Assembly (NCBI GenBank): GCA_964512635.1
Contig: CAZEJB010000008.1
Coordinates: 1 to 64,000, forward strand
Source: JADZFO01 sp964512635
GTDB taxonomy: Bacteria; 4484-113; JAFGCY01
Direction: 5' to 3'
DNA length: 64,000 bases
Position numbers and translations under genes: made by a program. Below, in pieces: positions 1-9,049 of the stretch; the first letter of the stretch is position 1, and each line of letters begins with the position of its first letter. Under the pieces are notes generated by a model. That model saw only the letters and a program-made list of their open reading frames with translations. It ran no database searches and had not been told where the DNA came from.

Positions 1-643
1 GGTCGTAGGTCGACAGGCCCGGCGAGGCGTCAAGCAGGGCGCGGGCGCGGCGGATTTCGCCCTCGGTGGCCCAGTCGATGACCTTCGCCGCGCGCGGGCC
101 ATAGGGCGCGTTCTCGATGATGTAGGCCTTGAGCTTCGGCCAGGAGGGCAGGCCGTGCTCGCGGGCGATGACCAGCAGGCTATCTGCGAGCCTGAAAGCA
201 GGGCCGGACTCCGCGCCCTTTGGAGCGCGGGCATCTGTGCCCGCCTTTCCAGCATCCTCTGGACCGCGGACACTTGTGTCCGCAAAGCCAGTCTGCGCAG
301 CATCAGGCGCCCCCGCCTGAGGGGCTCTGTCCCGCCTGCCGCGCAGCGCGGCTTCGATAACCTCCGCAGCGCTGGCCGCGCTGAAGCGCGGGTGACGGCG
401 AATCACCAGCGCCGCGAAGTGCTGCTGCTCCTCCGGTCCGCCCTTCACGCCGCGCAGGGTCTTGAGCATTTTCTTGGCCAGGGCGCGGGCCTGTTCGAGG
501 CCGGCGGCAACATGGGGGTCCTGTAGTGGCGGGTCGTCCCCGCCGCCGGGCGGCTGGTCTGCGGGCGCGAAGCAGCGCGCGGCAGGGTCATAGAGGGAGA
601 GACAGCGCACGCCAAGCGGCGCGGCAGGAAGATAGCTGTGCAT
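1..643 (-). CDS. Ankyrin-repeat-type protein, N-terminal part (runs off the window)
   Basis: An open minus-strand frame of 214 codons starts at ATG 643 behind a GGAGG at 650-654 and continues past base 1. The segment around residues 145-170 (LADSLLVIAREHG then LPSWPKLKAYI) matches the capping motif common before ankyrin repeats in bacterial ankyrin proteins, and the following residues (GEIRRARALLDASPGL) look like the first helix pair of a repeat. That is family recognition by eye. Residues of about 106-140 are Gly/Ala/Asp-rich and are encoded by two palindromic repeat units (222-283), so they are probably an in-frame insertion. Partner and role unknown. The frame is convincing because the alternative frames read as Arg/Pro-rich shadows. 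Confidence 0.7.
   Translation of the reverse strand, partial: MHSYLPAAPLGVRCLSLYDPAARCFAPADQPPGGGDDPPLQDPHVAAGLEQARALAKKMLKTLRGVKGGPEEQQHFAALVIRRHPRFSAASAAEVIEAALRGRRDRAPQAGAPDAAQTGFADTSVRGPEDAGKAGTDARAPKGAESGPAFRLADSLLVIAREHGLPSWPKLKAYIIENAPYGPRAAKVIDWATEGEIRRARALLDASPGLSTYD
222..283. repeat. Two palindromic repeat units inside a coding frame
   Basis: On the plus strand 222-244 is GGAGCG followed by a GCGGGCA...TGCCCGC stem, and 261-283 is GGACCG followed by a GCGGACA...TGTCCGC stem. They share the GCGCTCC/GCGGTCC end seen on the intergenic units at 792-851. Here they lie in frame within the ankyrin-type gene and add low-complexity residues without a stop codon. Confidence 0.65.
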
Positions 644-791
644 GTCTGGCCTCCTTTGTTGTCTGCCTGTTGTCCGCTGTCCAGGCCAAAGAGGGCCATG
701 CACAATATGGGTCGAAAACTCAGGCGGGATACCCCTTTCCGCGGACCGGCAGCGCCCTGCGCGCGGGGGGATTATAACGCGCAGAAGAGAA

Positions 792-987
792 GATGCGGCC
801 AGGATGGCCGCGCTCCGACGGTGAAAGATGCAGGCGGGGCGCCTGCGCTCCAGCGAGAGGCGGGCGGAGCATGCTCCGCCCCAGCGGGGATGAAGATGGC
901 CGGCGACTCTGCCCCGGCCCTACAGAAGACCAGATCCGCGAGGCAGAGCATGCAGCGCTCCCTCTGGGCCGAGGCAATGCTCGGCCC
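792..987. repeat. Array of five or six palindromic repeat units (REP-like)
   Basis: The 399 bp between the ankyrin-type gene and the gene at 1043 hold no convincing CDS but a series of different stem-loops with a shared layout: GATG + stem + stem' + GCGCTCC at 792-816 and 827-851, a perfect GGGCGGAGCATGCTCCGCCC at 862-881, a GGCCGG/CCGGCC-type unit around 895-920, a weaker unit at about 940-961, and GGGCCGAG...CTCGGCCC at 966-987. Stem sequences differ between units but pairing is kept, so structure is what is conserved. The unit at 862-881 has the same core as the repeats bounding the transposase at 10037-10582. Confidence 0.75.
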
Positions 988-1029
988 CTGGTGAACGCCG
1001 CTGCCGGCGGGCTACGTCCTATTAGGCGC

Positions 1030-1035
1030 TATACT
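1030..1035 (+). promoter_or_regulatory. -10 hexamer TATACT, leaderless-type start
   Basis: TATACT ends 7 nt before the GTG at 1043 and no Shine-Dalgarno sequence is present, so transcription would begin at or next to the start codon. Confidence 0.6.
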
Positions 1036-1042
1036 TAACACC

Positions 1043-2038
1043 GTGTGTATAGGGGCGAACGGGAGGGGCGCGTTGCGTGCGTGGCATGAACGCGCATTTG
1101 AGGGGCCGGGCCGGCATGGCCCGCTTCTGCTGGCGCTGGCTGTGCTGCTGCTGAACGCAGTGCTGGCCTCGCCCCTGCGGGCGGCTGAGGACCACACCAA
1201 ACCGCCCGGCTGGGAGAAGCCCAGCGAGGACGAGCACTATGACGAGCCGCCGGCCGAGATGGGCGGCGAGCCGCGTACGGATGTCTCCCCGAACGATTTC
1301 CCCGCGGCGCCTCCGGGCTTTGGCGATGCTCCGCGCGGCGGCATACCGGCGGCCACCCTGCGCCAGCCTGACTTCAAGAACGAGACTTCCTTCGAGTTTG
1401 GCATCTATGACCAGTCCGGCAAGCGCACCGCCACGGCCTACTACCGCATCGTGAGGCAGGAGCTGGGCGGCGAGGATGTCTGGTGCCTGAAATACACCGG
1501 CAAGAACGAGACCTTGTCAGAGAACACGGACTGCTGGGTCGGACTGAACAATATGATCCCGATCCGCAGCACCCGCAAGCTGGTGCAGGGCAACCAGATC
1601 TTTTACAAGGACCTGGTCTACAACGACCAGGGCGTCAAGGTGCGCAAGAAGTATGAGGGCCAGGAAGTCAGCGAGCTGAACATTCCGCTGGCGCCGGGCT
1701 TCTATGACTATGAAAGCCTGATCTGGCTGGTGCCGCTGATCGAGTTCGACGGGGCGAGCCAGGTGCGCTTCGAGCTTTTCGACACCCTGATGGAAGTGCC
1801 GACGACCGTGATCATCAAGGACACCGGCACGATGCGGATCAACATTCGCGGCAAGAACTATGACACCAAGATGTACAGCTTCAGCGTCGGCGCCGTGCAG
1901 TACCGCTATTACGCAGCGGAAGTGGGCGGCCGCGTGATTCCGGCGCGGATTGATATGGGCGAAACTTCCTTTGTGAACCTGCAGTTCGGCAACAGCGACG
2001 CCAAGCCCAAGAAGAGCAAGCGCAGGAGGCGGCGTTAA
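1043..2038 (+). CDS. Exported protein resembling the DUF3108 family
   Basis: 331 residues. A GTG start is chosen because TATACT sits 7 nt upstream. Residues 26-47 form a signal peptide (Leu-rich core, AA at the likely cleavage site), followed by a Pro/Asp/Glu-rich linker to about residue 110. The remainder is a beta-rich domain with segments such as FEFGIYDQSGKR, GFYDYESLIWLVPLI and IPARIDMGE that resemble the DUF3108 periplasmic fold; this is a resemblance, not a firm assignment. The C-terminus is a basic KKSKRRRRR tail. The next gene starts 2 nt after its stop, so the two are probably co-transcribed. Function unknown. Confidence 0.75.
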   Translation: MCIGANGRGALRAWHERAFEGPGRHGPLLLALAVLLLNAVLASPLRAAEDHTKPPGWEKPSEDEHYDEPPAEMGGEPRTDVSPNDFPAAPPGFGDAPRGGIPAATLRQPDFKNETSFEFGIYDQSGKRTATAYYRIVRQELGGEDVWCLKYTGKNETLSENTDCWVGLNNMIPIRSTRKLVQGNQIFYKDLVYNDQGVKVRKKYEGQEVSELNIPLAPGFYDYESLIWLVPLIEFDGASQVRFELFDTLMEVPTTVIIKDTGTMRINIRGKNYDTKMYSFSVGAVQYRYYAAEVGGRVIPARIDMGETSFVNLQFGNSDAKPKKSKRRRRR

Positions 2039-2040
2039 GC

Positions 2041-3252
2041 ATGGCGCGCGTGAGCAGTCTGATCCTTCCGGCCCGGCCGCTGCGCCTGGCGATGCTCGTG
2101 CTGGCGGGCATAGCCGCCCTGGTCCTGCTGCCCATCGCCGGCGGGGCGGCCGACGACCTTTACTTTGAAGACGACTTCTCCTCCAGCTCCGAGCGCTATT
2201 TCTATGAGGGCAACCTTGACGAGCGCTATTTCCAGTATGTCGACGACGAGTATGAGATCGACACCACCGCGGGCAAGACCTATGGCCAGAGCGTGCTGCT
2301 GGAAGAGATGGACAACTATACAGTTGAAGTTGCCGGGCGGATGGTGGAAAGCAATGACCCCAACGGCGGCTTTGGCCTGAGCTTCAACTATCGCGAGCGC
2401 GAGGACGGCAGCGGCTCGGACTTCCTGCTTTTGCTGGCCTATGACCGCGGGGCTTACACCGTGCTGCGCTATTACCAGGGCCGGACCACTGTGCTCTTCC
2501 AGCCGACAAAGACCAAGCTCTTTGCCAGCAGCGACTGGGTGACCCTGCGCGTGCAGACCAGCCGCGGCCAGAGCACCTGCTTTATCAACGGTGTTGAAGT
2601 GGCGAAGATCAAGGAAGATACGCTGAAGAGCGGCGGCTTTGGCGTCTTCGCCACCGAGGCCTCGATCGCCCGCTTTGACGACTTCAGGGTTTACAGCTCG
2701 GCCAGCGCCGGTGCGCGCGGCGAGGGTTTCAACGACAGCATGGACGGCGGGACCCTCTTCAGCGGCAAGTACGACACGGTGGAATACCGCTTCAAGGATG
2801 GCGAGTACATCATCGACACCAGCGGTTCGGCCAAGATCGGCCTGTCGCCCTATGCCCGCAGCGTGCAGGACTTTGAGCTGAGCTGCGACGTGCGCCTGCT
2901 GCGCGGCGACCCGGTGAACGGCTATGGCATCTTCGTGCGCGACCACCAGGGCGAGGGCGGCGGCTATAACCAGTACCGCCTGCTGGTCAGCGGCGGCTGG
3001 TTTGCAGTGGAGCAGAGCAAGGATGACCGGCCGCTGGCGCTGACGCAGTGGACCGAGGATTCCACCGTGCGCAGCAACGGCAGCAACCGGCTGACGATCC
3101 GGGCGCGCGGGGATGAGCTGATCTTCCTGGTAAATGGCACCGAGGTTTACCGCATGACCGACAGCGACCCGCAGGCCGGGGCCTTTGGGCTCTATGCCTC
3201 CAGCGGGATCGAGGCGGCCTTCGACAACCTTGAGTTCACCGAGCTGAAGTAG
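2041..3252 (+). CDS. Exported protein with two concanavalin-like (LamG/DUF1080-type) domains
   Basis: 403 residues beginning with a signal peptide (residues 1-37, core LAMLVLAGIAALVLLPIAGGA). Two homologous halves follow: about 40-220 and 230-400. Both have a DDFS/NDSMDGGT-like opening, a long beta-sandwich, and the closing pattern GGFGVFA...ARFDDFRVY and AGAFGLYA...AAFDNLEFTE. This closing pattern is typical of 3-keto-disaccharide hydrolase/LamG-like jelly rolls, which usually bind glycans or surfaces. No catalytic residues can be named. It directly follows the DUF3108-like gene and probably shares its transcript. Confidence 0.75.
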   Translation: MARVSSLILPARPLRLAMLVLAGIAALVLLPIAGGAADDLYFEDDFSSSSERYFYEGNLDERYFQYVDDEYEIDTTAGKTYGQSVLLEEMDNYTVEVAGRMVESNDPNGGFGLSFNYREREDGSGSDFLLLLAYDRGAYTVLRYYQGRTTVLFQPTKTKLFASSDWVTLRVQTSRGQSTCFINGVEVAKIKEDTLKSGGFGVFATEASIARFDDFRVYSSASAGARGEGFNDSMDGGTLFSGKYDTVEYRFKDGEYIIDTSGSAKIGLSPYARSVQDFELSCDVRLLRGDPVNGYGIFVRDHQGEGGGYNQYRLLVSGGWFAVEQSKDDRPLALTQWTEDSTVRSNGSNRLTIRARGDELIFLVNGTEVYRMTDSDPQAGAFGLYASSGIEAAFDNLEFTELK

Positions 3253-3353
3253 ACCGCCCGCAGGACCGCCCCGCAGGCCCCCGGCCGCGCTTGCGTTTCG
3301 CTGCAAGTGCGACCGGGTATCATTGACGATTACGTCCTGGGAGGTAGTCCTCA

Positions 3354-5633
3354 ATGCAGCGTCCGACCTCACGCCCCTGCCCTCTTTACACCGCCCTTTG
3401 CACCGCCTTTTGCCTCGCCCTGGCAGTTTTGCTTTGCAGCGCCTGTGGGCGCGGCGGCGGCGGAGCGCTGGAAACGGGACTGGCCGGGCAGCTGGCGCAG
3501 GCGGGACTGCCCGCTCCGGCGGAGCTGCGCAGCGCCTCGCTGATCGATAACCTGCAGACCGGCGCTCAGGCGGTGGACTTTGACCCCGAGGCCGGCGTGA
3601 AGAACTCCTCGCTGGTGCTGGAACCGAACACGGCGGATGGCTTCGAATGGGGCATCTGGGCCTTTGGCCCCGCCGACCCCGCACCAGGCGATGTGCAGGT
3701 TTCCGTTTCGGTGACGGCCATTGACCCCGCCCCGATGTTTGTCCTGCTGGCAAACTTCCAGCGCGGCAGCTGGGACCTGGTGCAGCAGCTTGAGATCAGC
3801 ACAGCCCAGGAGATCACAGTGCCCTTCGACCCGCTGCTTAACGTGGCCCCGGATGGCCGGGTGCTGATCGCAGTGGTCTTAATCGGGGGCGGTGAATACC
3901 AGCTGAGCGTCGATGCGCTGAACTTCCGCCAGCCGGGCGTCGGCCCGCTGAATGCTGAGATAACGGCGGACGTGAGCAGCGGCGAGGCGCCGCTGAGCGT
4001 CACTCTGGACGCCAGCGCCAGCACAGGCAACATCGTCAAGTTTGAATGGGACACCAGCGGCAGCGGTAACTTCACTGCCGACACCGGCACCGTGCCGACA
4101 CTTGAAAGCAGCTACAGCGCGCCGGGGATCTTCAACGCCACAGTGCGGGTTACCGACGACACGGGATCGACGGATACGGCGAGCATCCCGATTACGGTGA
4201 CCCTGAACGGCAACCTGCCGCCGAGCGCCTCTCTGGTGCCGGATGTGACCGAGGGCGACGGCGAGACCGGCTTCACGGTCAACCTGGTTTCCGAGGCCAG
4301 CGAGGACCCCGACGGGACGATCAGCCTGTTTGAATGGGACCTGGACGGCGATGCCAGCACCGGGACAAACGGCTTTGAAGTCAGCAGCGCAAACCCGGAT
4401 CCGCAGCAGGCGACCGTCAGCAGCCCCGGCGAGCTGCGCCTGCGCCTGCGGGTGACCGACGACGACGGCCTGCAGAGCACAGCCAGCGTCATCATCACCG
4501 GCCGCGGCTGGCTGCAGGTGCCGCTGCTGACGCTGCCGGCGGGCAAGAGCGCGGGCGGCGTGGCGCTGTCCAGGGTCGGCAAGGGCCCGGTGGTCAGCTT
4601 CGTAAACGGTAACACCAACCTGCTGGAATTTGTGCGCAGCAGCTCGGTCCACGGCAACAAGGCGGCGGACTGGAAGATCACGGACATCACCGGCGCGCAG
4701 GTGGGCAAGGCCACCGACATCGTGGATGTCGACTCGCGGGCGGCGATCTGCTTTGGCGGGCTCGACGACGCCCTGACCTATGTTCGCAGCAACACGGCGG
4801 ACGGCGGGCAGCAGACCGACTGGGAGATTGTCACCGTGGACGCCGTGGATGCGCTGGGCATGTCGATGGCGCTGGTCGAGGGCAAGCCGGCGATCAGTTA
4901 TATCGAGCGGAGCAACCTTGGCAACGTGGGCCTGAAGTATGCCTTCAGCAGCTCGGATACCGGCATTGATCCCGCCGACTGGGACAGCCTGACGGTGCAG
5001 GCGGCGGACGCCCAGATCCAGGCCCTCGGCAGCTTCACCAGCCTGCAGGTCGTGGACGGCAAGCCGGCCATTGCCTGGCAGTCCGTGATCGACTCGCTGG
5101 ACGCCAAGCGCTTCGTCAACTTCGCGCACAGCGCAAGCAGCGGCGGCACATCCGCCAGCGACTGGGATGTCACGCTCGCCCTACAGGAATGCATCGACCG
5201 CCAGCTCTGCCTGGCGCTGGTCAACGGCCGGCCGGCCATCGGCTTTGGCGCAAAGTTGCCGGTGGACAACACGGCGACATACCTGCACAGCAGCAGCGCG
5301 GGCGGCGTAAACAGCGACGACTGGGCCGCAGTGAAGATCGGCGCCAGCGGCGAAGGCGGCTTTAACTCTGAGCTGGGGGTGATCGATGGCCTGCCGGTGC
5401 TTAGTTACAGCCGGGACATCGGCAGTGACAGCCAGATTGGCCTGCGCCTGGCGGAAAGCTCCAGCGCCGACGGGGCGCTGGTCAACGACTGGCTGAGCCA
5501 GGACCAGGTGACCGATCCCAACCAGATGCAGGATGGCAGCACCGACCACGACCTGGCGGTGATCGACGGCTATCCGGCCCTGGTCTTCTTTGACCAGCAG
5601 AGCGGCATCGTGACCTATACGATCCGGTTCTAG
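3354..5633 (+). CDS. PKD-domain lipoprotein with C-terminal beta-propeller-like repeats (paralogue 1)
   Basis: 759 residues. ATG 3354 follows a GGGAGG at a normal distance. A lipobox ends at Cys31 (LLCSAC), so the product is expected to be lipid-anchored. After an N-terminal beta domain come two PKD domains (about 205-285 and 290-385, with PLSVTLDASAS, FEWD and VRVTDDTGSTDTAS signatures). The rest is a repeat region in which units like VDGKPAIAW / VIDGLPVLSY alternate with hydrophobic-Ser-Ser-x-x-G-x-x-x-x-DW; I read these as blades of a propeller. Paralogous to 5687-8038 and 44269-46581 and to the C-terminus of the subtilase at 18247-21777. Role unknown; surface binding is an inference from PKD domains. 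Confidence 0.82.
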   Translation: MQRPTSRPCPLYTALCTAFCLALAVLLCSACGRGGGGALETGLAGQLAQAGLPAPAELRSASLIDNLQTGAQAVDFDPEAGVKNSSLVLEPNTADGFEWGIWAFGPADPAPGDVQVSVSVTAIDPAPMFVLLANFQRGSWDLVQQLEISTAQEITVPFDPLLNVAPDGRVLIAVVLIGGGEYQLSVDALNFRQPGVGPLNAEITADVSSGEAPLSVTLDASASTGNIVKFEWDTSGSGNFTADTGTVPTLESSYSAPGIFNATVRVTDDTGSTDTASIPITVTLNGNLPPSASLVPDVTEGDGETGFTVNLVSEASEDPDGTISLFEWDLDGDASTGTNGFEVSSANPDPQQATVSSPGELRLRLRVTDDDGLQSTASVIITGRGWLQVPLLTLPAGKSAGGVALSRVGKGPVVSFVNGNTNLLEFVRSSSVHGNKAADWKITDITGAQVGKATDIVDVDSRAAICFGGLDDALTYVRSNTADGGQQTDWEIVTVDAVDALGMSMALVEGKPAISYIERSNLGNVGLKYAFSSSDTGIDPADWDSLTVQAADAQIQALGSFTSLQVVDGKPAIAWQSVIDSLDAKRFVNFAHSASSGGTSASDWDVTLALQECIDRQLCLALVNGRPAIGFGAKLPVDNTATYLHSSSAGGVNSDDWAAVKIGASGEGGFNSELGVIDGLPVLSYSRDIGSDSQIGLRLAESSSADGALVNDWLSQDQVTDPNQMQDGSTDHDLAVIDGYPALVFFDQQSGIVTYTIRF

Positions 5634-5686
5634 TTCCTGCAGCAGAGCTCTGGCGGCTGCCTCACTAACAACGGGAGGACTAAGTC

Positions 5687-8038
5687 ATGCGTGGAAACAC
5701 CACTCGAAGTGGCGGCCCGGCCGGCCTGACTGCTGCTCTGCTTGGCAGCCTGCTGCTGATCCTGGCGGGCTGTGGGGGTAAGGCGTCACCGCAGCTTGAC
5801 CACGCCTTGCAGGACGAGCTGAACGCCGGCCTGCCGCCGCTGAGCAGTTTAAGAGTGCCCAGCGGCACCGCGACCAACATCGTCCTGGGAACAGAGACCT
5901 TTTTGCGCAGCAGCGGCGGGGTTGAAGAGACTGTTCCACCATTTGTCTCCCCGACCTCCCTGCGGCTCGACTCCAGCGATGGCGGCCATTTCGAGTGGGC
6001 GGTCTATCGGATCAACCCGTCGAACCCATTGGCTGGGGCGCAGGTGACCCTCGACAGCCTCGACGGCGGCGACGAGGCCTTCATTGCACTGGCCAATTAT
6101 GACCTCAATGCCTGGGAGTTCAGCGGGCCGCATACAGGCGCCAGTGACACCGGCACACCTGAACCGGACACCGGAATATTCACCCTTGCAGTCGATGAAG
6201 CAGTACACCGTAACCCAGGCGGAGACATGTTTGTGGCGGTGGTGGCCCCCGCAGGCAGCAACATTCGTGTCCTTGAGTTAGCTGTGACATCCACGACGCC
6301 GGATGCGCCCGTGGCTGACATCCAGGCGGATGTGACCAGCGGCGAGGTTCCGCTGCTGGTGACACTTGATGCCAGCGGCAGCACGGACGCTGACGGAAGT
6401 ATCGTGAAATACGAATGGGACACCGACGGCTCAGGGAATTTCGCTGCGGATACCGGTGCAGTGCCGACGACGATGTCCTCTTATGCCACGGGTGGCGTCT
6501 TTAACGTGACTGTGCGGGTCACCGACAACGATGGCCTGACGAGCACAGCCAGCATAGAGATAGTTGTCACGGAAGGTGGAAACATACCCCCGATCCCTGT
6601 GCTTATCGCAGACCAGACCGAAGGCGACGCGGCCACAGCTTTTGTAGTCAGTTTCACGAGCGACCAAAGCGAGGACCGTGACGGCAGCATAGACCTCTAT
6701 GAGTGGGACCTGGATGCTGATGCGACAACCGGCGCCGGTGGTTTTGAGATCAGCAGCCTGACTCCCGACCCACAACTGGTTGGTTTCAACCAGCCAGGGG
6801 ATTTCAGGATCCGCCTGCGCGTAACAGACAATGGCGGCCTCCAGCGCATCGCCAGCGTTACGATTACCAGCCACGGCTGGGTTCAGGTTCCGGTCGAAGT
6901 GGGCGTCTCTGTGCTTCCGGGCAGCCTGGCATTGTCAAAAATCGGCAAGGGCCCTGGATTCTGCTATATCGACTCACTTGGAACATCGCTGCGCTTTGCC
7001 CGGGCTACAACTGAGACGGGCGACGACACTCTCGACTGGTCATCCGTAAAACTGCAAACGCTGACAGATGGAAAGAGCGCCGCGATGAGCTTTGTCGCAG
7101 GCAAACCTACGATTGTGTTTGCCGATTTTGCAACTGGCGCAGTAGCTGTCAACGCCGCGCGCCATGTCAGCGGCAACATTCTTGATCCGGCCAACTGGGG
7201 CTTCACTTTTACCAACATAGTCATGGATGCGCTCTCAACACCACTGTCCATCGCCGAGGTCGACGGTAATCCTGCGATTGCGTACAGTGGGACCACCTTC
7301 CTAACGAACGTTCCGCAGCTGAACTATGCGCGCAGCGCCACAACGACTGGTGCTGACCCAGCGGACTGGCAGCAGGTGATCATCGAGCCCGCAGACAAGA
7401 ACTTACTTCTGGGCGGCGCTGACCTGACGGTGGTGGACGGGCGGCCGGCTTTCATCTCGCGGCCGCAAAATGTGAATGCCCTGCGCTATTACCACAGTCA
7501 GACGGTACAGGGCCTTGACCCTGCCGACTGGCAATTCGTGGACCTGCCGACCGACAGCTCGGATCGCAGTTCACTGGCCCTCATCGACGGTAATCCCGCT
7601 GTCTGCTTCACCGCAAAGCCAGCCCTCGACACAGAACTGCACTATCTGCGCGCATCGGGGGCGTCAGGAGACTCGCTCAGCGACTGGGGCGCCAGCGCAA
7701 TGCTGAGCAGCGTCACCAGCGTACCGCCTTTGTTTCTCGATACAGGCATAGGAGCTCAGATCGTGCAGGCAGACAGCCAGCCGGTGATCGCTTATGTTTC
7801 CAATACTTTCCAGACCAATGCGCCGACATCTGGCACGTCCTTTCTGAACGTCGAACGGAGCACAACGCCCGGCGGTGAGCTTGAGACGGACTGGAGCTTG
7901 ACGGATCAGATTGACGACGCGAGCGCTTTGAATGCCCCGCCAGCTTATGAGCTGGCGCTCGCCGAGATCAACGGCCGCCTGTGCATGGCTTACTGGAACT
8001 CTGAGGATCTGGAAGTAGTCTACGCCGTCCATTTTTAG
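5687..8038 (+). CDS. PKD-domain lipoprotein with C-terminal beta-propeller-like repeats (paralogue 2)
   Basis: 783 residues, start ATG 5687 behind GGGAGG. Lipobox LLILAGC puts the lipidated Cys at residue 29. Domain order is the same as in 3354-5633: N-terminal beta domain, two PKD domains (roughly 205-290 and 295-390, with the repeated FEWD/YEWD and LRVTDNGGLQ motifs), then propeller-like repeats (VDGNPAIAYSG, VDGRPAFIS, LIDGNPAVCF) to the C-terminus. It lies 53 nt downstream of its paralogue with its own ribosome binding site, so a tandem duplication is likely. Confidence 0.82.
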   Translation: MRGNTTRSGGPAGLTAALLGSLLLILAGCGGKASPQLDHALQDELNAGLPPLSSLRVPSGTATNIVLGTETFLRSSGGVEETVPPFVSPTSLRLDSSDGGHFEWAVYRINPSNPLAGAQVTLDSLDGGDEAFIALANYDLNAWEFSGPHTGASDTGTPEPDTGIFTLAVDEAVHRNPGGDMFVAVVAPAGSNIRVLELAVTSTTPDAPVADIQADVTSGEVPLLVTLDASGSTDADGSIVKYEWDTDGSGNFAADTGAVPTTMSSYATGGVFNVTVRVTDNDGLTSTASIEIVVTEGGNIPPIPVLIADQTEGDAATAFVVSFTSDQSEDRDGSIDLYEWDLDADATTGAGGFEISSLTPDPQLVGFNQPGDFRIRLRVTDNGGLQRIASVTITSHGWVQVPVEVGVSVLPGSLALSKIGKGPGFCYIDSLGTSLRFARATTETGDDTLDWSSVKLQTLTDGKSAAMSFVAGKPTIVFADFATGAVAVNAARHVSGNILDPANWGFTFTNIVMDALSTPLSIAEVDGNPAIAYSGTTFLTNVPQLNYARSATTTGADPADWQQVIIEPADKNLLLGGADLTVVDGRPAFISRPQNVNALRYYHSQTVQGLDPADWQFVDLPTDSSDRSSLALIDGNPAVCFTAKPALDTELHYLRASGASGDSLSDWGASAMLSSVTSVPPLFLDTGIGAQIVQADSQPVIAYVSNTFQTNAPTSGTSFLNVERSTTPGGELETDWSLTDQIDDASALNAPPAYELALAEINGRLCMAYWNSEDLEVVYAVHF

Positions 8039-8044
8039 CCCGAC

Positions 8045-8050
8045 TAAAAT
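8045..8050 (+). promoter_or_regulatory. -10 hexamer TAAAAT, leaderless-type start
   Basis: TAAAAT ends 6 nt before GTG 8057; no ribosome binding site is seen between the previous stop (8038) and this start. Confidence 0.6.
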
Positions 8051-8056
8051 AGACAG

Positions 8057-8854
<798 letters not shown>

Positions 8855-8860
8855 AGAGAT

Positions 8861-9027
8861 GGCAAATGGCGAATGGCGAATGGAAAAAGAAAGGCTCAAG
8901 GCTCAAGGCTCAAGGCTCAAGGAAGAAGGACAAAGAGAGAGCCTTAGTTTCTTCGGGGACCGTTTGCTCTTGTTCGCTTGCTTTGAGTCTTCAAACTTTA
9001 GCCTTGAGCCTTGTGCCTTGAGCCTTA
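8861..9027. repeat. Inverted pair of heptanucleotide tandem arrays forming a long hairpin
   Basis: Starting 7 nt after the phnC stop, GGCGAAT-type heptamers (8861-8883) run into four copies of AAGGCTC (about 8891-8920). About 80 bp later the complement appears (8998-9027: CCTTGAGCCTTGTGCCTTGAGCC), so the two arms can pair. The central segment keeps a faint 7 bp periodicity. No CDS fits. Confidence 0.8.
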
Positions 9028-9049
9028 TTGTCATGTTGGGGGCGTGGCA

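Noticed and set aside
792..987. CRISPR array
   Set aside because: Units differ in their stems, spacing is irregular and there are no constant repeats or unique spacers. No cas genes in the window.
2035..3753. 572-codon open frame on the minus strand
   Set aside because: It is antisense to two well-supported genes and reads as Arg/Pro/Ala/Val-rich filler, as expected in high-GC DNA. It has no start signal.
3879..5129. 416-codon minus-strand frame inside the first PKD lipoprotein gene
   Set aside because: Shadow of the plus-strand gene, which has a lipobox, PKD motifs and a ribosome binding site.
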